The notes under the pieces are model-generated. The model worked only from the letters and a program-made list of their open reading frames with translations. It made no database searches and was not told where the DNA came from. A stretch of DNA of 64,000 nt, taken from positions 142,534,102-142,598,101 of the forward strand of contig NC_086247.1 in NCBI RefSeq assembly GCF_021018805.1, written 5' to 3'. The position numbers and the translations under genes are program-made. The DNA comes from Prinia subflava (Eukaryota > Chordata > Aves > Passeriformes > Cisticolidae). Shown piece by piece: positions 13,801-26,234 of the stretch (positions are counted from its first letter, which is position 1; each line of letters opens with the position of its first letter).

Positions 13801-14178
13801 ATAAAGATATTTTAATAAAAAATAATAGAACCCAACAATTCAACAATTTGATAAAAACATTTATTCTGACTCTAGAAATAGCCTTGTGGTTCTTCATTAT
13901 CTGTCATATAAGGAGGAATTAGTTATTAATACATTACTTTACAAAGTATTGATCAATTTAGCTTTAAATGTGCTGAAATTTCACTAAAATAAAAAATTAA
14001 AACTTGTTTTGTTTGCATATGAAAGGGTTTTTAATTTATCTCAACATTGCCAAGTACAGTGTTGCACAGACAAGGGGTCAGAGAGCCTCTCTTGTTTTAT
14101 TCAAAGTCTATTTGTGTTGACAGCTCCAGCACAGGGGTATTTTTATAGAGACCAAGATACACCTCTCCCTTGGGCCAG
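7864..14178. other. Noncoding sequence, no gene recognised
   Basis: Mostly AT-rich unique sequence. A GC-richer patch at about 11270-11580 has overlapping minus-strand open frames of 71-73 codons with no recognisable domain. A small hairpin at 9842-9878 is listed separately. I see no CR1 tail, LTR terminus, tRNA box or splice pattern that I would defend. Confidence 0.55.
9842..9878. repeat. Perfect 11-bp inverted repeat with 15-base loop
   Basis: The arms TCAGTGAAGAT (9842-9852) and ATCTTCACTGA (9868-9878) are perfect reverse complements. The loop contains two CpG steps, which are rare in this region. The stem is too short for a typical microRNA precursor, and no transposon termini were recognised nearby. 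It may be chance or a small structured or protein-binding element. Confidence 0.6.
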
Positions 14179-14798
14179 TGTCCTGCTTTCAGCTGGGATA
14201 GAGTTAATCTTCTTTCCAGTGGAAGGCACAGTGCTGTGTTTTGGATTCAGCACGAGGATAAGGTTGATAACACTGTGGTGGTTTAGTTGTTGCTAAGAAG
14301 GGCTTACTCTAAATCAAGAACTTTTCAGTTTCTGATGCCCTGCCAGTGAGGGGGTGCACAAAAATCCTGGAGGAAGCACAGCCAGAACAGCTGGCCTGAA
14401 CTGGCCAAAGGAATATTCCACACCTCAAATCACCAAGCTCAGTTTATGAACTGGGTAGAGCTGGCTGTGAGCCAGCAAGCATTGCTCAGGGCAGGCTGGG
14501 CATCAGTCAGCAGGTGGGGAGGAACTGCGTTGTGCAGTACTTGTTTTTTTAACTGGGGTTTGTTTTTCAAATTGCAATTATTATCTATTATTATCATCAC
14601 CACTATTAGTATTATTATATCTTAGGATAATAATTATTATTATATTCTATTTGATCTCAATTGTTAAACTGTTCTTATCTCAACCCATGAGGGTTTTTTT
14701 CCTTGTCTGATTCTCCTCCCCATCCCACGGAGGAGCATCTGAGCCAGCAGCTGTGTGCTACTTCACTGCTGGCTGGAGCTAGAATGAAACCAGGCACA
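14179..14798 (+). mobile_element. Avian ERVL-like solo LTR, plus strand
   Basis: The block opens with TGTCCTGCTTTCAGCTGGGA, followed by the TAGAGTTAAT word. It passes through TGATAACACTG, GTTTAGTTGTTGCTAAGAAG and CCAGAACAGCTGGCC, then an AT-rich stretch of TTATTAT words. It then reads AAACTGTTCTTATCTCAACC, with the usual TTCTCCTCCCCATCCCACGG segment before the 3' end at a degenerate AAACCA..CA terminus. This order matches the widespread avian ERVL-type LTR. The stretch where a TATA box is expected (near 14443) reads TTTATGAA, so the promoter looks decayed. No gag-pol sequence is attached, which implies a solo LTR left by recombination. No clear target duplication was found. Confidence 0.85.
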
Positions 14799-16728
14799 TG
14801 GAAGGACCTAAATGTCAGGTGTTTTTGGATGCTAGGACCCAGAATGGGTGGTGAGGGTGTGGACTCCTGCTCCCTGACACATCCTCTCCTTCCCAAAGCG
14901 GGGGGAGTGCCTTCTCTCATTTAGCTGACTTAACTGAGATTATTTGACGAGGAGGACAGTTGCATTAATAGAAGAGCATGTTTGTTTAATTGCCTTCCTC
15001 TTTCAAGCAACCCTGTTTGCTGTCATTAAATGGAATGATCCTAGAACTATTTTATTCCTAACCTTTCCTCCTACAGAGGAAAGAGATCAGATGAAGTAAT
15101 AAAAATATCTTAAGTTACAACTATTAGCAAGACAGAAGCTTTCTCAGAGTGTTTCAACTAATAGTTTCTTATTTCCTTCTAGGTACTCTCTACAGCCTTT
15201 TTCAAACTAGCACTTCCTTTCAGGATTTGCTTCACAAGAATTTCTTCCTTATCCTTCTCCTTCCCCTTTTCCAATTGTTTCCCAGACTGTTTAGCTTGTT
15301 TTTAAAAATAAATAAATAAATAAATAAACAAAATAATCTTCTCCTGTCACAGAAATACGTAACAGAAAGATATGTGTTATATTATCAGACTCATAAAATG
15401 GCACTTGATAAAGTGTCACATAAAAGACTTACCAGAAAGTAAGGATTTATGAATTACATGGAAAAAGAAGTGATATAAAAATGCAGTGGAGAAGAGAGGC
15501 TGGGGAGATATGATTTGTCATTTTGACTGGCAGTCCAAAAATAGTGTTCCTGATGCTGGTAGTGAGTAGTGATATCCTCTGAGGCTCCCTTTTAAGGCTG
15601 GTTGTCTGCTACACTCAGTGCAGTTTATTGATGGAAACCTGAGGTGGAGCAGCCTTATAATAGACCTTGGGAATATTCCAAAGTGAGAGAGGAGTCTGCT
15701 GAATGATAAAATCTTGTGCCATGTGGCACTGTAGAAACCAAGCTACCAAGCTGTTGACCTATAGTTTATTTTCTTCAGTAGCTGATGCATGGGTTCTTAC
15801 ACCAGTACTTTGTGGAAACAATATCTAGAGTTCAAGGCAGTTAATTACTGAAGTGCAGCTAATGAAGCCTAGTCAAAGAATTCTCAGGGGGCAATTGTAA
15901 ATCAAGGTAAAAGCAATGACCAAAAATGAGAGCCAAAAGCCACCACAGGTTAAAGAGAACTGGAAGTACATCAAACTTCTAGTGTTTGGGGAAAAAAAAA
16001 TCAATTTTTTTTGTAAAGTATTTCTCATATATATCCTTAGGTCTTTATTTATGCAAAAAATAGTTATCTTCTTAGGAGTGAAATATGCAATATTTTGCCT
16101 TTTACTCTACTTCAGGCTTTTATGGTTTCTATATTGCAATATGTCTATGTTATATACTTATTAATTAATTAGATTTGGAGTCTTGTTTTCAATATTAACA
16201 CATAATATTCAAATGTCCTAAATTGTAAACACAAAAAATTTGAAGAAATAATGGCATTAAACTAGGAAAGGAAAATTTGCTTTCTGTAAGGTCAAGGAAG
16301 GCTTTCAGTCTATTCCAGACTAAAGGTCTAAACTCTTGTGATGAAACCAAAATTGAGTTTTACAGTGTCAAGGAAGAGGCCTTGGATGCATCTGTAATAC
16401 ACAGAAATTATGTTTTAATTTAAAAATCTTTGTGCTTTCCAGTAAAATTCATGTACAATGTCATATAAAAATCCCAAAGGGAGTAAAAACTGCTTTTTCT
16501 AAACATGGACCATGCATATGTTAAAGTCAATCTCAATCTGATGTCCATGGCCTTGGTATTAGTGTGGTTGACAGAGAAGCTCTCTGCAGTTTAGTTAGTG
16601 CCTCTCAACAAGTGCTTGGGTGGTTTAAAGTCCAGTCCACAGTCACTGGAGAGTTAAACACTTCTGCTAAAGTTCCCAAATTCTCATGTAATCTATAGCT
16701 ATTTAAACATCCCTCTTAATGAGCAGTG
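14799..16728. other. AT-rich noncoding sequence
   Basis: No gene or repeat family is recognised apart from the small TAAA microsatellite listed separately. Open frames are short and AT-driven. Confidence 0.55.
15304..15328. repeat. (AAAT)n microsatellite
   Basis: About five to six copies of AAAT in a row, ending at AAAC. An ordinary short tetranucleotide repeat. Confidence 0.85.
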
Positions 16729-17104
16729 TGTCATGGTTTAGGAATGGTATTCCCCAATTTAGTGTTCCCACTGGAACACTCCAAACCAGGCACTCACTCC
16801 CCCCTTCCCCCTGGCAGGCTGGAGAGGAGAGCTGGAGGCAGGACAGGGACAGGCTGAGATAAGAACAGTTTGCTGGGAACAGCAATGAGATAAGGAAGGA
16901 ACAGGAACAGCAGCAATATTGATAACAGAGTGTTCAGGAGAGGCAAACTGTTCACACCCTCCACGTGGGACACTGCTCCCTTCCCACTGCCTGCCTGGAA
17001 GGGAACCCTCACCCCATCCCTGCTTATGGCATGAGGTGGTGGGGAATGACCTCTGGCTCCTGGATACTGCAAAAATTGACCCTGTCCTGGACAGAACCAG
17101 GACA
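16729..17104 (-). mobile_element. Avian solo LTR, minus strand, about 376 bp
   Basis: On the minus strand the element starts TGTCCTGGTTCTGTCCAGGA at 17104 and ends CTAAACCATGACA at 16729, giving clean TG...CA termini. Internal marks in minus-strand order are TGAACACTCTGTTATCAA, CAAACTGTTCTTATCTCAGC (the usual 3' processing neighbourhood) and the CTCCAGCCTGCCAGGGGGA segment. It shares its termini and the CTGTTCTTATCTCA word with the LTR at 14179 but is shorter and differs in the middle, so it is a related but separate subfamily. No internal retroviral region is present and no target duplication was visible. Confidence 0.8.
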
Positions 17105-20100
17105 CCTTGAAAAAAACCCTAAAGAACGTGAAGAAAATAAATAATAACTCACTTCTTGTCCACATTTGTCTATTTAATTCCCTTTCACTTTATGAAAAAG
17201 AATGTTCTGTAATGTGTCCCTTCTACTCTGAGGTAAAAGTTTCACATGGATAGTGATACTGTACAATTTGGATATCCCACCTTGAAATAGTTATCCAACA
17301 TTCCCAGGAGGACAAATGCTTTACTAAGCTTTGGGGGTAAGTGGTTCATAGAGAGGTCCACAAGTCTCCATTCAGCTCTGTTCTTGTCCTCTACCTCTAT
17401 TTTCAGGAAAAAATCCCTTACATGAATACAAGAGGGTGTTGAATAAAGTACATCTCCCAGAAATTTTAATTTTCTGCATACTGTTCTTTGATATTCTCCT
17501 CAAGTTTCCAGGGAAAATGTCCCCCACAGAGAAGCCCAGATTCATGCAGGCTTACAAGGATCTCCTAAGAGTCACTAGATAAAATGCAGGAAGGTGAGAC
17601 ACTTGCATGAAAGGTGAGAGTACCCATGTTTTTCTTCTCACTAATAAAGGAAGGAGATGGATTTATTTTGTTGTTGTTTATTTTTAAATTATTTTTAATT
17701 GTTTTTATTATAATTTTTCCAAATGTAAATTTTCTGTGGCTTTTAAGAGTAGACTAAAGTTAACTGTGTTGAAATATTACTATTGCTTTTTAAAGGGTCT
17801 ATGATTCAAGTAGAAAGAGGAAGAGATTAAAGAAAAAAAAAAAGATAGTTTTTTATTTTTGCCACTACATAATATATACATGAATGTGTTGACCGTTGCT
17901 TTTGCAGCAATACAAAGAATTTCAACCCTCCAGAACTTCCTCTGAACCATAGAATATTTATACTCAAAAAATCCACACTGGCTACTTTAAATATGTGAGC
18001 AAATATGGAAGTCCTACAGTTCAGTAAGTTCATCAGGCAGGAAGAAAGTCACAGGCAAAAAAAGGAGCTGGGATGTTGACAAAGGAATATTGTGAACATT
18101 TAATGGCAGTTCCAGTAGCTGCACCGTGTATTGTAGTTAAATAGTTTTGTCAGCTGCCTTTCTTGTAAGCATTGGCCTTGCCATGGTTCTGTATAAACCT
18201 CTGCAGGAGACAGAACCAGCTTTAATGAAATTTGAGTAGCTGACATATTAGCAATGCATTACACTGGAAGAAATGCTCCATGGTATTTGTCCAAAGGACT
18301 CTCAACTGTAATCACCTTCTCCGTACATGAATGATGTCACTAAAGACTTTTAAGAAAGTAATTATTTTGACATTGACTATAAAACAAATAGTTTAGGAAC
18401 ATCTGAGGCTCTGTAGAAATTATTTCCTTTATCCTGTACTGATAAAGCAACAGCATGTGGCAGAAGCTGATTCCATCAGGCCTGCTAGTTGCAGGGCCAG
18501 TGAGCCAGATCTCCTGAAATGGGAGAATATTGCTCATTTTGCTGCTCTAAAAAATTTGAACTCTATCATGAAAAAAGTACTTTAGAAGACAACAAGTTGC
18601 AAAGCAAATTTATTCAGAGGGTTTTTTTTTTAATTTTTTTTAGGAATATCTTTAAACCTAGAGGGTTCAGTTCATAAATATGAGTTCAAATGGTGTAAAC
18701 AGCTAAATGTCAGATGCAGAAGTTACTTCAACCCAAAGGAAAACCAGCACAATCTCTGCTTTAGTACCCTAAAATCTCAACACCCAAAATCCAGCCCTGG
18801 CAAGTTGACTGCAACATCTGAAATACTTACCCATCCCTTCAGAGGCAGAGGAAAAGGATAAGCACAATTAAAAACAAGCTGGAAAACTGAGATGGTGAGC
18901 AAAGGTTTCTTAAAGTTATCCATGGGAAATGTGTGTCAAGCTTCAGCCTGCCTTTAAAGCAGAGATACTTGGTTCAAGACTGCATATTTGATACATCTTT
19001 TCACTCCTAACACTCCTAACCCATGCCAGGAAGCCTGCCAAGATTAAACACATCCTGTTTTACAAAAAGAAGGAAAAAGTTTGCTGCAGAAGTTTTTGCT
19101 GCCTGTCTTTGGCTTAATAGCTTTTGTACTTGCCTGGGCTATTTTAGACCTCAGCTCAATTTCCTTTTCATAGTGAGATGGATCAGACTTCTGTTTACCA
19201 ATTTATAAAAGAATACCCTCACTACCAGATCATAAAGTAGGTGTGAAGAAGGAAGGAAAAGGTGCAAAGGGAGCAATACACTCAAACCCTCTTATTAAGA
19301 TCGATCACCAAGGGCCAAAGGCAAACAAAAAAGCAAGGACAAGTCTCTGCTGTTCAGTGCTCATCCTGAGGAGCAGGAACTCTTGTTATACCAAGGAAAA
19401 GGAAAGTTTGAATTATTTGAAAAACATGTGATTTTTTTTGGAATTTATTGTTGCTCTTCTTTAACAAAAATTAAAAAAACTTGACAGTCTGATTATCTTC
19501 GTCCAACCTCTTCATTTTTTAACCTATTTTCCTTCCAAACTACTTAAGAAATATTCTACTTTATCTGAAACAAGAAATCACCTTAATTTTTCTTTATCCT
19601 ATATTCTTCTGTATCTTTGACTAAAGAACATGAGGACAATATTTCCTTTTCTGCATCAGGAAGGTTGCTGTTCTTGCCCAGCTCCATATTCTCAGGTCTG
19701 TTTATGACCATCATAAAGTCTGCATTACAGGCAGAAGTTGTTCTTTATTGTGTTTGAGTTAGCACTTTTGTCTTAAATTGGATGGCTTTAGTGGAGTTGC
19801 ACCAAGTTTCAGTGTCTGAAAATCTGGTTCAGCATTTCAGTTTGGAATTGGGAAAATGGAGTGACAGCAGTTTTGCAGAGGGCTTGTCTCACCATGACAG
19901 GCCTTGCTTTGCAGATTCATTTCAGATGCTTAGTTTACATTAAAACCACTAAATTTTTGCTGTGTTTTTATCTTATTCATTGTCACTTTCCAGCTTTACA
20001 CTGTGTCTATGGTGGTATGAAAAAAGTAAATTTCATAGTTTCACCTAAGGTCATGAATTGAAAACACATTTTCACATTTACAAAATTAGATATTGATAGA

Positions 20101-22754
20101 GGTTATATATATCAATAGTGAAATACCACCACTGCCACCATTAACCAGCAATCCTGAATAGAGAATCTTCTCATAACACTTTGCAGTCATTTTTGCAGTA
20201 CTTCAGTGCAACTGGAGCCAATCAGCTCCAGTCTGTGGAAAGCAGATCTTGCTAAAAATAAAGTTTTGGAAAGATCCAAGCTTGGTGGATAGGATACTGT
20301 CAGGCTTCCACATGGCTTTGGATACTGTGCTGTGCAAAGAAACCTAGACAGTACTAAATCAACACAGGCTATTTGTAAACCACATGGATTAATCAGTCAC
20401 ACAATAGAGAGTTATCATAATGGTGTGGTTTTGCAATTTGTAGTTTAAATGCTTTTGAACTACTTCTTTTTGTCATTAAACATATATTTTTTAGACTCTG
20501 ACATGTAAAAAGCCATAAAGTTATCATCAGAAGAAACTGTAAGTGACACAAAAATAGGTTAAATGGAAATAACAGACGTTATTTATTTACTTGTTAGAGA
20601 GCACAAACAAATCATATGAATTTTATTATATGCAAATATAATGTATTAAAGCAGTACACAGAGTTCATAATCTCAGAATGGATTACTCCTTCCTGAAAAT
20701 CTGTGACTTTAAAAAAGAATTTAGGACTTGGTAACTTAGCCAATCTAATGTAAATTCCTGGTCTGAAACAGTGGTAGGGGTGTGGTCTTTAGAAAAGGAA
20801 CCCAGAGCAGGAGTAGAGAGCTGTCTTCGTGTTCTTCTGATGCTGGACTGCAGAGCCTTGAGAAAGGGCAGAAGAACAGAAAACACCTCTTAGGGCAAGT
20901 TCCTGAAGCTGTCCTCTTTGTTCAGTAAACAACAGAGAATTTCAAGGGTAACAAAAGACCAATTTGTAAGTACTTTGAACTAATACAAGAAATGAACTAC
21001 AAACTGTGCAACAGATTAATTAGCTATTGGTGGAAGCAACTCATTGTGGATGGTGGGAGAGCCTCACTGAGGACTTCAAAGTAAAATCTGAGTATTTGTT
21101 TAAGGTGTTTTCTCTGATTCAAACAGAATCATAGAACTGAAAGGAGGAATTAAATTATAAAAGTCCAGTAACCTCTGTCAAGCTCAGACTATATTCACTA
21201 TAGTCCATTTTGGCTATAAAATTTCTGTGATGCTGGTTTGCATAGTAATATCACAATTAATATTCATTTATCCACAAGAAATGTGCTAGGCCAATTTATA
21301 TTTTATTTTACCTCTCTTTTATAGATGATGAACAGAGAAAAACATAATTGTCAGGCACATGCAATCCAGTTTAGACCTTTCTAATGCCATAAGTATTTCA
21401 GCATCATAATTTTTTTGTGTAAAGGAGAGATGACTGTAAAAATGTGTCTTCCTACTGGCAATGCATAACAGAGGCTGTAGCTGTGAGAGTGTTACTATAT
21501 TACATGACTGTCTACCTCCTACATGAACACCAAGACTTCTGAGCAAATTTCAGTTAAATGGGTGACTGAGAATAAAAGGATTCAGAGGCAGCAGTGTCTA
21601 GATCCTCTTTGCAAACATGCATGTGGAGATGAGTTTTTTACCGTGTGCTTGTCACTTTCAGACAAACAAGTATGCATTAAAAATCCAAAAGCATGTAATT
21701 TTCATAGCCAAAAATACAAAATTTCAGCCTAAGTAGGCCAGTGTAAAAGGCATCACCCATATTTATTATATAGCTCCTATGGAAATTCACTAGGTTTTTC
21801 TGATAAGGATACTCATCCTCATTAACATTTTCTACCTTTTCTTTCCTAAACGTTGAAAGAATAATTTAAAGCAGTTAGCAGATGACAATAGACATTTTTC
21901 ACAGGCTTCTCTCTGACTAGGATAGCATATGCTTTTGTTTTAGCATTCCCTCTAGGTTTATAAGATACATCAAAAAGGACCAAGCATTAGGTTAGATCCT
22001 TTCTGTGGTTAAACATTCCTTTCTTCAGGGGATGAGTCAAGGAGGGCGAAAGGTGATGATTCCACAGCTTTTTTTACACACACATTCCAGTTTCGGGGCA
22101 GCCTGAGGCTGTTTCAGTTCCTTTCAGAACTCAGAACTTTACATCTGACAAGAGGCCCTTCAAACTTCAGCCAGATGCACCCAGAGACCTTAAAAGGTTT
22201 TCACTCATTCAGCCAGACTATTGAAATCTAGGACCGGATCAAAGAACACGCAGTTTGCAAAAAGGCAGCAAATTCTGCACAGGGAACAAGGATATTGTGG
22301 AACTGAGCTTATGCAAGTGTTTTACCCAACAAAGATACACTGCTCTGAACTGCCATGGTCAATGCCTTTAGGCTGACAGTCATCTGCTCCTAATTTAGCA
22401 TTTTTTCACTTTGTGGAGCCCAGTTCTTCCACAACTGCTGCAGTTGTTGGACTTGAACTGGAAAAAAATCCTTCAACAACTTTAGTTCCACAGCTTTAGC
22501 AGGTTACAGTCACGATTTCACTGCCTACTGCCCATTTCAGGCTTGCAGCCATTAGAGGGCAGACCATAACAAATTGTTGATGAATGTCTTTAGTCTCACC
22601 AGCGTTATTTTTCCAATTAGAAATCTTAAGAGACTCATTTTCAGCTCTGTTCTGAAGTGGATAAGTCACAGCAGCAATGCAAAGACTGGTGAGGCAATTA
22701 TTTTAGCATTTTTTTGTTAGTCTCATCTAATTCTGATGGTAGAGATTACATCTC

Positions 22755-22758
<4 letters not shown>
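17105..22758. other. Noncoding sequence, no gene recognised
   Basis: AT-rich unique sequence. Only a doubtful CR1 tail at 21122-21190 is noted. The open frames are short and unmatched to any family, and no RNA gene signatures were seen. Confidence 0.55.
21122..21190 (-). mobile_element. Possible decayed CR1 3' end, minus strand
   Basis: The plus strand carries AACAGAATCATAGAACTGAA followed by wording like AAAGTCCAGTAACC. This resembles the reverse complement of a CR1 tail and the adjoining GGAAGGGACC..TCCAACC segment with many changes. The match is weak and could be chance. Confidence 0.35.

Positions 22759-22825
<67 letters not shown>
22759..22825. repeat. Poly(T) run, 67 bases
   Basis: An uninterrupted run of 67 T between CCAGG and AGTTCTTG. 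It is among the longest homopolymers I would expect in an assembly and its true length is uncertain. It generates an artificial poly-lysine frame on the minus strand. No retrocopy is visible on the poly(A) upstream side. Confidence 0.92.
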
Positions 22826-22827
<2 letters not shown>

Positions 22828-22942
22828 TTCTTGTGTAAGTCTTGATGGAGCCCCATTTGTTAAAAAGTATAAAATTTTCACTTGCATTGTGCTACTGTTA
22901 TGACAACTGAACCCTGTTGCATCAGGGACTTCTTTGGAAGGA

Positions 22943-23434
22943 TGTACATTTTTGTTCAGGATATAATTGATTTTATCCACTGTACTGGTATGGGTCTGTG
23001 TTCTGGATTTGTGGGGAAGTCAGTGCTGAGAACAGAGGGGTGTTTAACAGGGCTCACACAGAGTCAAGTTCTTCTCTGCTTCCCTTCCCACGCCACTCCC
23101 AGGAGGATTGGAGTGGGGACACAGCCAGGACAGCTGACCCCACCTGACCAGAGGATATCCCACCCCCTGTTGCATCCTGCTCATCAATGGCAGCTGCAGA
23201 GAGAAGGATGTTTGGAATGATGGCATTTCTCACCACTACGTGTGATGGAGCTCTATTTCCCTGGTTGAAGTGGTGAATGAATTCCTTGGTTTGCTTTGCT
23301 TGTGTGCACAGCTTCTGCTTTACCTGTTAAACCATCTTCACCCACAAGTTTTCTCACTTCTATCCTTCTGGTTCTCTCTTTCCTTGCCCCCAAGGAAAGG
23401 TCTGGGCAGTGCTGGCCAGAGTTAAACTATGACA
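22943..23434 (+). mobile_element. Avian ERVL-like solo LTR, plus strand
   Basis: The 3' portion is well preserved: GGACACAGCCAGGACAGCTG, then GTGAATGAATTCCTTGG and TTTGCTTTGCTTGTGTGC, then CTTTACCTGTTAAACC and AAGTTTTCTCACTTCT, ending in GTTAAACTATGACA. The 5' 40 bases are diverged (a TGTACATTTTTGTTCAGGAT start is my best alignment), so the left edge is approximate. It is the same subfamily as the minus-strand LTR at 26235-26812. There is no internal region. Confidence 0.78.
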
Positions 23435-25065
23435 GAGGGTTATTGTGCATTTAGATCATCTGTCTTTTCTCTCTCTTTCCATTAGGGAAAATGGCTGGGT
23501 GAGACACTGAGGGAGTTATGAACATGATTCATTAGTGACTCTAAGGAACAGAAATTAAAAAGGAAGGAGGAGGACAGATGAATTGCAAGTGAACAGCAGC
23601 ACAATTTTCTTATTTACTGATGTAAGTAACATACGGCACAACTGTGCACAATGGCCCATTATATACATGTTTGCTCTACTAAAATCCAACAGCCTTCTCT
23701 CCCACCTCCAAATTCCTTGGTCTAAAAGCCCTGGAATTATGCTAAAACATTTTAAAGAACAACATGAAACTTCATAATAAATACAGATGTGGCTTATGAC
23801 TGTGTATTTTCAATAATTGAATGATTCTAAATCTTAACCTTTACCCAAATGAAAATAAAATAAAACTAATGAAAATTATTCTTATTTATATGTTAGGATC
23901 ATGTAAGGAGAGAAGTAACAAAGGAACAATTTGATTTTCAAAATGTATTAATCTCTGAGAACGTGAGGTCTTTGGAGTTAAAACCCACAGAAGAGTACTT
24001 TGAGTCCTCTCACCTGAGGTAATCCTGAAATAATTGTCCATAAGGCTGGTTTGAAGGTTGATATCAATAAACTTTTGAAAAAGCTAGAGAGTAGGGAATG
24101 AATACAGTAGAGAAATTACAGCACACAGAGCCACCCAGAGTCTCAAGTAAACCAACCATATGAAAAATATTTGTGAATTGTTTTTATAGTTGGTCTGCCA
24201 AGGTCAGTAGAATTATAACAGGTGAGGCAGGGACTTTAAGAGTTTAGTCTGTCACCCTTTTCCTGCCCCCTGGAAACAGTAGCTGCAGACGAGAGTAATT
24301 AATCTTCAACTAGACTTCTGTAAGTCACTATGAACACAATTGTGTCTCCACCACTGCAGAAAGCCAAGTCTGTCTCTACCAGATTCCCTCACTGCAGTTT
24401 TTGGGACTGGTGAAGTTAAGGCAGCTGAGACAGCAGGTCTTGGCTTGCTAAGTAAACACCTGGGCATCACCAGCAGCTCTGGCATCTTTTAGTTAACTTG
24501 AAGCTAGGAATCATGTTAGCTGGGCTGAAATGATCTAAAGGAAGCCTGCACCATTATCAAGGTTTACTCTTTCCATTAAACACTGAAATTAGAAAATTTC
24601 TTCTGTCTGAAACCTCTGACCCTCTAAAGGGTGCTGGTAACAGAATTATTTCCATTTATGTTCACGTTCTAGAAATGGATGTTCTACCGCTTAACAATCC
24701 TTTCATTGTAGTTACTGTATTTTCTTAACAAATTCTTAATTGACAAAAAATGTTGCAATATTTAGCCTCCTAATATTTCCACAACAATTTCTTTTTCCCC
24801 ATGCATAAACTTAGATCATCTTCCTGAAAAGTATTGAAGAATTAGACAGATGATACCAAGACTTTCAGAGTCTGGGGGTAATTTCTGCCCCTCTTTGCTC
24901 TGTAGATCCTGTCTGTGTTAGCCAGACTAAATCCAAAGCCCAAAGTCTTATTCATACACAGAAGTCTGCAAATTGTGTGGCTCTGCTCACTTCCTGTCTG
25001 GAAAGCCTAAAGTATGCACCATTTTATGTAACTTTTTGTTTAATGAATTTCCTGAAGGACTTTGA
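23435..25065. other. AT-rich noncoding sequence
   Basis: Unique AT-rich sequence between an LTR and the TTCC microsatellite. No gene, RNA or repeat family is recognised. Confidence 0.55.
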
Positions 25066-25427
25066 TCCTTCCTTCCTTCCTTCCTTCCTTCCTTCCTTCC
25101 TTCCTTCCTTCCTTCCTTCCTTCCTTCCTTCCTTCCTTCCTTCCTTCCTTCCTTCCTTCCTTCCTTCCTTCCTTCCTTCCTTCCTTCCTTCCTTCCTTCC
25201 TTCCTTCCTTCCTTCCTTCCTTCCTTCCTTCCTTCCTTCCTTCCTTCCTTCCTTCCTTCCTTCCTTCCTTCCTTCCTTCCTTCCTTCCTTCCTTCCTTCC
25301 TTCCTTCCTTCCTTCCTTCCTTCCTTCCTTCCTTCCTTCCTTCCTTCCTTCCTTCCTTCCTTCCTTCCTTCCTTCCTTCCTTCCTCTCTCCCTCCCTCCC
25401 TCCCTCCCTCCCTCCCTCCCTCCCTCT
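25066..25427. repeat. Long pure (TTCC)n followed by (CCCT)n microsatellite
   Basis: From 25066 to about 25385 the plus strand is an unbroken TTCC tetranucleotide, about 80 copies. A short TCTCTC step follows, then about nine copies of CCCT to 25427. The whole tract is pyrimidine-only on one strand, a configuration that can form triplex DNA. The open frames through it (LPSF repeats) are artefacts of the repeat. Length is likely to vary between individuals and assemblies. Confidence 0.97.
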
Positions 25428-26234
25428 TTTCTATAGTTCAGTTTGAGGATTACCCTACTTTCATTTTACCCTTCAGCATCTTGAGAAACTTCCTTTCTTG
25501 TTAGTAAGCAAAGTGCTGAGAGACCACAGAGGGTTCCCTCTCTCATGCTGAATATTATTTATTCCCTTTGAAATCCATTTCTTAATTCTCTCCTGCTGTA
25601 GGCAAGTCCTTTATTTCCAGCATAATTCTTTGCATGAGAACAGATCAGCTGTTTTCTCTAAAGTGAAAAACTTTGTGCAGCAATGGGTGAAAGATGCTCC
25701 TCCTTTGCCAAGCACCATCTCTGTTACTGCAACAACTTTTTGTTTCCAGTTAACCCACAGAGGAGACCAGCTGACAGTGGTTTTGCTGGGGTTGGAGAAA
25801 TTACTGTTTGCTTTTCAAAGCTCTTAATGCTGAACTTTAAAACATGAACTTTTATCCTGAAATATTTAATCTTCTGTCAAGACACATTTTTTCCTGAATA
25901 TTATTAACTGATTTTTCAGTAGTTCTAAACTTTTTACTCCATCCTGGAATCTAAGAATGGGCTTAATTGTCCCTCTGAAAATACCCAATGTGTAACATTG
26001 TAAAGGTTATACCTCTGTATACCTCTGTAATGCCTCTGCTCTCCCCCATTTGCTCAGGTTAGCACCAAAGAGGAGAAGAGCATTCCTTCCACAGAAACTT
26101 GCAGGCCATGCAGGGAAACCATAAGAAAAAACTTGAAATAAATTAATGGCAAACCTGCATGGAAAGTGTGGGCATAAATTATCACCATGTTGGACTCTGT
26201 TATCCTTATCCATGGAACAATACTGGCAAGAGCC
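25428..26234. other. Noncoding sequence between microsatellite and LTR
   Basis: No feature recognised. The interval 25980-26040 contains a loose repetition of TACCTCTGTA. The right edge may include a little of the diverged 3' end of the LTR that follows. Confidence 0.5.

Noticed and set aside
16724..17109. Target-site duplication around the LTR at 16729-17104
   Set aside because: The five bases on each side (CAGTG and CCTTG) do not match; similar checks at 14179 and 22943 gave no clear duplication either.
22723..22980. Open frame with a poly-lysine stretch
   Set aside because: Created by the 67-base poly(T) run read on the minus strand.
24977..25504. 175-codon open frame with an LPSF repeat
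   Set aside because: It is the translation of the TTCC microsatellite; any frame through a tetranucleotide without stops would do the same.
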